Source: Bacteroidota bacterium
GTDB lineage: Bacteria; Bacteroidota; Bacteroidia; AKYH767-A; OLB10
Direction of reading: 5' to 3'
Length of the DNA stretch: 64,000 bases
Assembly (NCBI GenBank): GCA_016714005.1
Contig: JADJOA010000001.1
Location: 124,001 to 188,000 of the forward strand
The notes under the pieces were generated by a model that worked only from the letters and a program-made list of their open reading frames with translations, was not told the DNA's origin and made no database searches. The position numbers and the translations under genes are program-made. The stretch's first letter is position 1. Each line of letters starts with the position of its first letter. Positions 59,680 to 64,000 of this stretch are shown in pieces.

Positions 59680-59706
59680 GAGGATTTGAAAAAACTCTCA
59701 TTTTTA

Positions 59707-59746
59707 GTCCGTTTTTGACAACTAATGTCCGTTTTTGACAACTAAT
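59707..59746 (+). repeat. Perfect tandem repeat of 20 bp upstream of the secreted-protein genes
   Basis: The unit GTCCGTTTTTGACAACTAAT occurs twice without a gap, 28 bases after the regulator's stop. Two direct half-sites about two helical turns apart is the usual binding layout of AraC-family proteins, so this is a candidate operator for the adjacent regulator. The distance to the ATG at 59807 is 60 bases, allowing a promoter in between (TTGATTTTAAGCCTATAATC near 59757). Confidence 0.6.
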
Positions 59747-59806
59747 TTCTCTTGGTTATTGATTTTAAGCCTATAATCTTTATAGCTAAAAATAATCAAT
59801 AACCAA

Positions 59807-60238
59807 ATGATTCAAAAAAACCTTAGTAGAAAACTTACCTATAAAGTAAGTGCTGCACTTGTATTTGTTATGTTCCTACTGCTTAGCAGTAGCAGTTATT
59901 CCCAATCAGCATCCGATGCTTATCTCAATATGGACGATGCTGCTGCACCCGGCACTTTATATGCTGGAACTTATATTGTATTCCTGACTGATACCAGCAA
60001 CGTTAGTCAAATTGAAATTGCATTGGGCACAGGCACCGGGCTATCCGATGTAATGACACAAATCTACAACTATGATGTTACATCAGGGTTGCCTTCAGGC
60101 TACACCTATACAAGAGAAGGTAACAAACTTACGCTCGGTATTGGTAATTACACCGAATACAACACCTACTTCGGCAGTGTCCGCATCAAAAATGTCTCTG
60201 GAACATGGTCATCATCATTCAACTTCATAACCAACTAA
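59807..60238 (+). CDS. Small secreted protein, unknown function
   Basis: The 143-residue product has a signal peptide (TYKVSAALVFVMFLLLSSSS, cleavage near YSQ). The mature part of about 110 residues is strand-rich with many Thr, Ser and Gly (FLTDTSNVSQIEIALGTGTG, YTREGNKLTLGIGNYTEYNT, VRIKNVSGTWSSSFNFITN). There is no sorting domain. It lies 12 bases before a large surface-protein gene and is probably co-transcribed with it. I do not recognise a family. Confidence 0.75.
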   Translation: MIQKNLSRKLTYKVSAALVFVMFLLLSSSSYSQSASDAYLNMDDAAAPGTLYAGTYIVFLTDTSNVSQIEIALGTGTGLSDVMTQIYNYDVTSGLPSGYTYTREGNKLTLGIGNYTEYNTYFGSVRIKNVSGTWSSSFNFITN

Positions 60239-60250
60239 AATCGCAGCATC

Positions 60251-63200
60251 ATGAAAAAAATATTTAGCACACCAACTGTACCATTTGCTATCAGTACAAT
60301 CAAAATTTTTCTTTGTACTTTGTACCTAATAATTGGTACTTTTTCTTTACATGCAACAAACTATTCATGGAATGGCTCTTCATCCACTGCTTGGGGAACA
60401 TCTGCGAACTGGACACCAAGCGGAGTGCCCGGCAGCAGTGATAACGTAACCATCACCAACCAAACCAACAATCCTCAATTAACGGCTGATGTTACCATTG
60501 CCTCACTCACACTAACAAGTGGAACATTCGACTTAAATGGGTACAGCCTTACCGTTAACGGAAATGCCACATTTACTGCAGGCGCATTAAATGGCACAGC
60601 AAGCACCCTCATACTAAGAGGCGGGCAAGCCCTGTTTGGCGGCACAGAAATTAACCCGGTTGTAGATGCCGTTGTAAACACACTAAAATTTAACGGCAGC
60701 ACCTTTAACAGCGCAGGTTATTTCGAAGCCACCACCAATGTACCCGGCACAAGCAATGGAGGCTGCACATTTAACGATGAAGTAACCATTAAAAGAAGTT
60801 ACACCGGAAGTGGAATAATGTATTTGGGCTATTATGCAGGAAATGTTTACAACGCCAACGTTACATTCATTAATAATGGCACCAAAGAAATAAACATTAC
60901 CACAGCAGGGTATTCTAAATTTAACCAAAACGTTATTCTCGAAAGCACTGCCTCTGGCGGAATCATATTTGGCAGCACCACCGGAGGCGTAGATTCACTC
61001 GCTTCTGGTAAAGCAATTTCCATCGGCAACGGAGGCTTTAGCGCAGGCACATTGGTATTGCGCAACTTTGTGCAGCAAGGTAGCACCACACAAACTCTAA
61101 CACTTACAAGCAGCGGAGTATGCAATGTAATTGATTCAAAATTTGACGGGCAATTAAATGCAACAGCCCCATCTGTAATAATAAAAGGCTCCACATTTAA
61201 CGGCACTGTGCATGTAACACAAAACGGAAACCTAAATGCCACATGGGATGGCGGCAACACTTTTAACACCAGCGCATACATCACCAACACAGGCACCGGA
61301 ATATTAAGGCTCGATAACACCACGCCCAACACATTCTACAACTTACTTTACCTCAACTCCACCCAAAATGAAATAAAACTGTGTATGAGTGGTGAAACAA
61401 ATCTATATGGCGATTTAGATGCACAAACCTCTTGGGTAAACCTCCTTTCAGGAACCGGTAAATTAGTAATGAAAGGCAACTACCCGCAAAACTTAAAATC
61501 GCCTAATGGCATCAAAAATTTTAAAATTGATATGTCCGGATCACTAAGCAACCGCTATGTCTCCTTACAAGGCAACACAACTATATCGGGCACGCTCGAA
61601 TTTGTAAAGGGAAAAATCACCACCTCCTCCACCAACCTCCTCACCCTCTCCGCAACGGCATCCGTAACCGGAGCAAGTGACACAGGCTTTGTAAACGGAC
61701 CAATTAAAAAAATAGGCAACACCGCATTTGTATTTCCTACAGGCAAAGGAACAGATTACCGCGCAATAGAAATTAGTGCGCCAAGCGGAAGCAGTGATGC
61801 ATTTACGGAGAATACTTTAACACAGCGCAAACTTTAGGCACTGCTATGGATACTTCCTTAAATTATATTAGCGAATGTGGTTATTGGAATCTTACAAAAA
61901 ACAACGGAACATCAAACGTAAATGTTAATTTATGTTGGTCTGCACCTAACTGCGGGGCTTTCGAGATAAGTAGCATGAAAGTTGGAAAATGGAATGGAAC
62001 AAAATGGACAGACCAAGGGAATGGTGGCATTACAGGTAACTTAAGTAATGGTAAAATAGCCAGTGCAGCGAGCCAAAGCGCAGTAGGTTATTTTACTTGG
62101 GCTTATAAATTAATTCCTATATTAGATTTCAGTGCAAGTACACACTCGCCTTCAGTTGGTTCCGCAGTTACCTTTACAAATCTTTCTACGGGTTTCTCAC
62201 CTTTTACAAATTTTATATGGTTTTTTGATGATGCTGTTGGAAAAGTAAATTTAGACTCAATTTTTACGCCTCAAATGTTGAATGATACGACTATTGGAAG
62301 TACAACCATCAATCACACTTTTACTTCAAATCGCACCTATCACTTAATCTTGTATGCCTTTGATTTTAAAAATGAACAACAATTATCTCAAAAAATCCTT
62401 TCAACTTTAGATGTTTGCCAGTGCAGTTCCTGGAACTTGTAACCTGATTTGCAACTCCAATTTTAATTCTGTTGATTTTTGCCCTCAACAAGTGCCAAAT
62501 TTAGGAAGAGATTTAATAAACGGAGTATGGCAGAGCGAAGCATCTACATGTTGGTACAATCCTATTGCAACTTCTACCGATTTAATATTTACATTTAATT
62601 GTAATTCAGCAAATGGTACAAGCCCTAATTACGTGCCAAACAGCCAGTTAGGCTGCGAAAACGACCACTCTACACCTGTAACTTCAGATCAAGCCTATGC
62701 CGGGATATCTACAATACATAACCCTGTTTCGATTACATATAGAGAATATTTACAACAACAACTTTCCACTCCACTAATTGCAGGCACAATTTACAGAGTG
62801 AGTTTTTGGGTAAGTCTGTCGGAATTTGGCTCATCTTATGCAAATAACTTAGGAATTGATATTTCTCCCACAGCTCCATTGCTTATACCAAATACTTGGG
62901 TGTTAAATGCAGTTCCTGAAATATCATCTGTAGGGAACGGATTTGGGCAAATAACCAATAGAACCGGATGGACACAAATTTGGGGATTATATACTGCAAC
63001 GGGTGTAGAGCGTTTTATTACAATAGGAAGCTTTGAGAATAACTCTATGGCAACATATTTGGGTTTTTCTTCTAATCCTCCTTGCGGAGTTACAACTCAG
63101 AGTTTTGATGCGTACTATTTTATTGATGATATTTCTATAATCCCTAATATCATAACTTCAACTATAAGCAGCCAACCAAACTGTGGCACCACAAGTAATG

Positions 63201-64000
63201 GTAGTTTAACAGTTACGGTTTCTGGTGGAGCATCACCTTATGACTACCTATGGTCAAACGGTACAACCATTTCCAATACAGCCTCAACTACAAGCACTAT
63301 ATCAAATCTTACCAATGGCATATACACTGTTACTATTACAGATGCAAACAATTGCACAATTGCTGTATCAGGAACAGTACTTGGCTCATCTACACCGCTT
63401 AGCGTAACCATCACCCCAACGGGTACCCTAAACCCTGCCTGCGGCAGTACTGGCAGCATGACCCTTACCGCCAACCCTGCCGGGAGCACCGCTCCTTACA
63501 CCTATCAGTGGAGTACAGGTGCAACAACCCAAACCATATCAGTAACCACAATGGGGACAAGAACCGTTACCGTAACAAGTAATGTTGGGTGTGTTGCTAA
63601 CGCATCTTATACAGTACCTGAACCGGGCACTGCACCTCTCACACCTACCATTGTAGGACCTATAAGCAGGTGTAGTGGTATTGATAATAATCCGGCACAA
63701 TATACCCTTTCTCCTTTTCAATCATCCTTGTTAGCGAATTATACTATAACCGTCACAGGAGGAAGTGTGACTACTGCACTTAATTCAAGCGGACAGTTTT
63801 CTGTAACATGGGCAGGAACAAACACAGGCGGCACTATAAATGTATCCGTTACCGATAACGGATGTACGAGCACAAATAATTTATTTGTTGCAGATTGCTG
63901 CCGTCCAACAGGTGCTACAGTAATTAGTAATACAACTTCTAATAATCTTGTATTCTCTGGTGGTACTTATAGCTCTAACACTACACTTGCCATTAATGGT
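60251..64000 (+). CDS. Large secreted surface protein with PKD-like and SprB repeats (3' end outside window; two indels)
   Basis: A signal peptide (TIKIFLCTLYLIIGTFSLHA) is followed by a beta-helix-like domain of about 500 residues (NYSWNGSSSTAWGTSANWTP, then repeated NxTF, NGT and TGTG steps). An indel near 61810 joins to AENTFNTAQTLGTAMDTSLN. Then come a PKD-like domain (SPSVGSAVTFTNLSTGFSPF) and, after a second indel near 62418, a jelly-roll domain (NLICNSNFNSVDFCPQQVPN ... REYLQQQLSTPLIAGTIYRV). From about 63190 SprB-type repeats appear (LTVTVSGGASPYDYLWSNGT, NLTNGIYTVTITDANNCTI). Such proteins are usually sorted by T9SS and act in adhesion or gliding; the sorting domain must lie beyond the window. 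Confidence 0.82.

Noticed and set aside
59707..59746. Start of a CRISPR array
   Set aside because: There are only two units, directly joined without spacers, and no cas genes.

Overview
The window is a piece of a Bacteroidota chromosome, probably an environmental member of the Chitinophagia/Sphingobacteriia side of the phylum (phylum firm, class only a guess). Signs of this are type IX secretion (T9SS) C-terminal sorting domains on several secreted proteins, a SprB repeat, a fused SecDF, promoters of the TTTG-N18/20-TAnnTTTG type, A-rich leaders without Shine-Dalgarno sequences, and carA placed directly after rplQ. Nearly every long conserved gene carries one or more single-base insertions or deletions, mostly in homopolymers. 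Because these hit indispensable genes (rplN, rpsH, secY, infA, gltA, secDF), I read them as consensus errors from long-read sequencing. Those genes are given as one feature with the break stated.

Layout. 1-10.0 kb (+): the spc and alpha ribosomal clusters from rplN (cut by the window edge) to rplQ, with secY, map, infA, rpoA, a strong terminator, then carA. 11.3-21.3 kb: two truncated T9SS sorting-domain fragments lying head to head, then a giant secreted T9SS protein of about 3,060 residues. One fragment is a near-identical 219-bp copy of the giant gene's own 3' end. 21.3-25.0 kb: an operon (-) for a di-haem cytochrome, a Rieske lipoprotein and an outer-membrane porin, divergent from a DtxR-family metal-dependent repressor (+), with a DtxR-box-like palindrome between them. 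25-48 kb, mostly (-): STAS protein, cytidine deaminase (+), dihydroorotase-like protein, a LytS/LytTR pair, an OmpR-type response regulator with its histidine kinase, class III aminotransferase plus asparagine synthetase, outer-membrane protein, DUF4920 protein, SecDF, a secreted cyclophilin with a T9SS tail, NAD kinase, a thioredoxin-fold protein, a mitochondrial-type citrate synthase, a small membrane protein and enolase. 48.5-58.4 kb, mainly (+): murF, TPR protein, sppA (-), folK, deoxynucleoside kinase, OmpA-family protein, a SpoU/TrmH methyltransferase (-) and mutS. 58.5-64 kb (+): tRNA-Gly, tRNA-Leu, an AraC-type regulator, a perfect 20-bp tandem repeat, a small secreted protein and a large T9SS/SprB-type surface protein running off the window.

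The most interesting parts are (1) the cytochrome/Rieske/porin operon with its probable metal-responsive switch, a plausible iron-controlled envelope redox system whose particular combination I do not recognise as described; (2) the duplicated, rearranged T9SS tails and the base-composition change inside the giant gene, which suggest exchange of C-terminal modules; (3) the AraC/tandem-repeat/surface-protein cassette next to tRNA genes; (4) palindromic intergenic elements at 46611-46717 and 50427-50553. The order carA | ... | eno-small membrane protein-gltA on opposite strands would be explained by a large inversion between about 11.3 and 48.4 kb. No CRISPR array, rRNA, transposase or complete prophage was seen.
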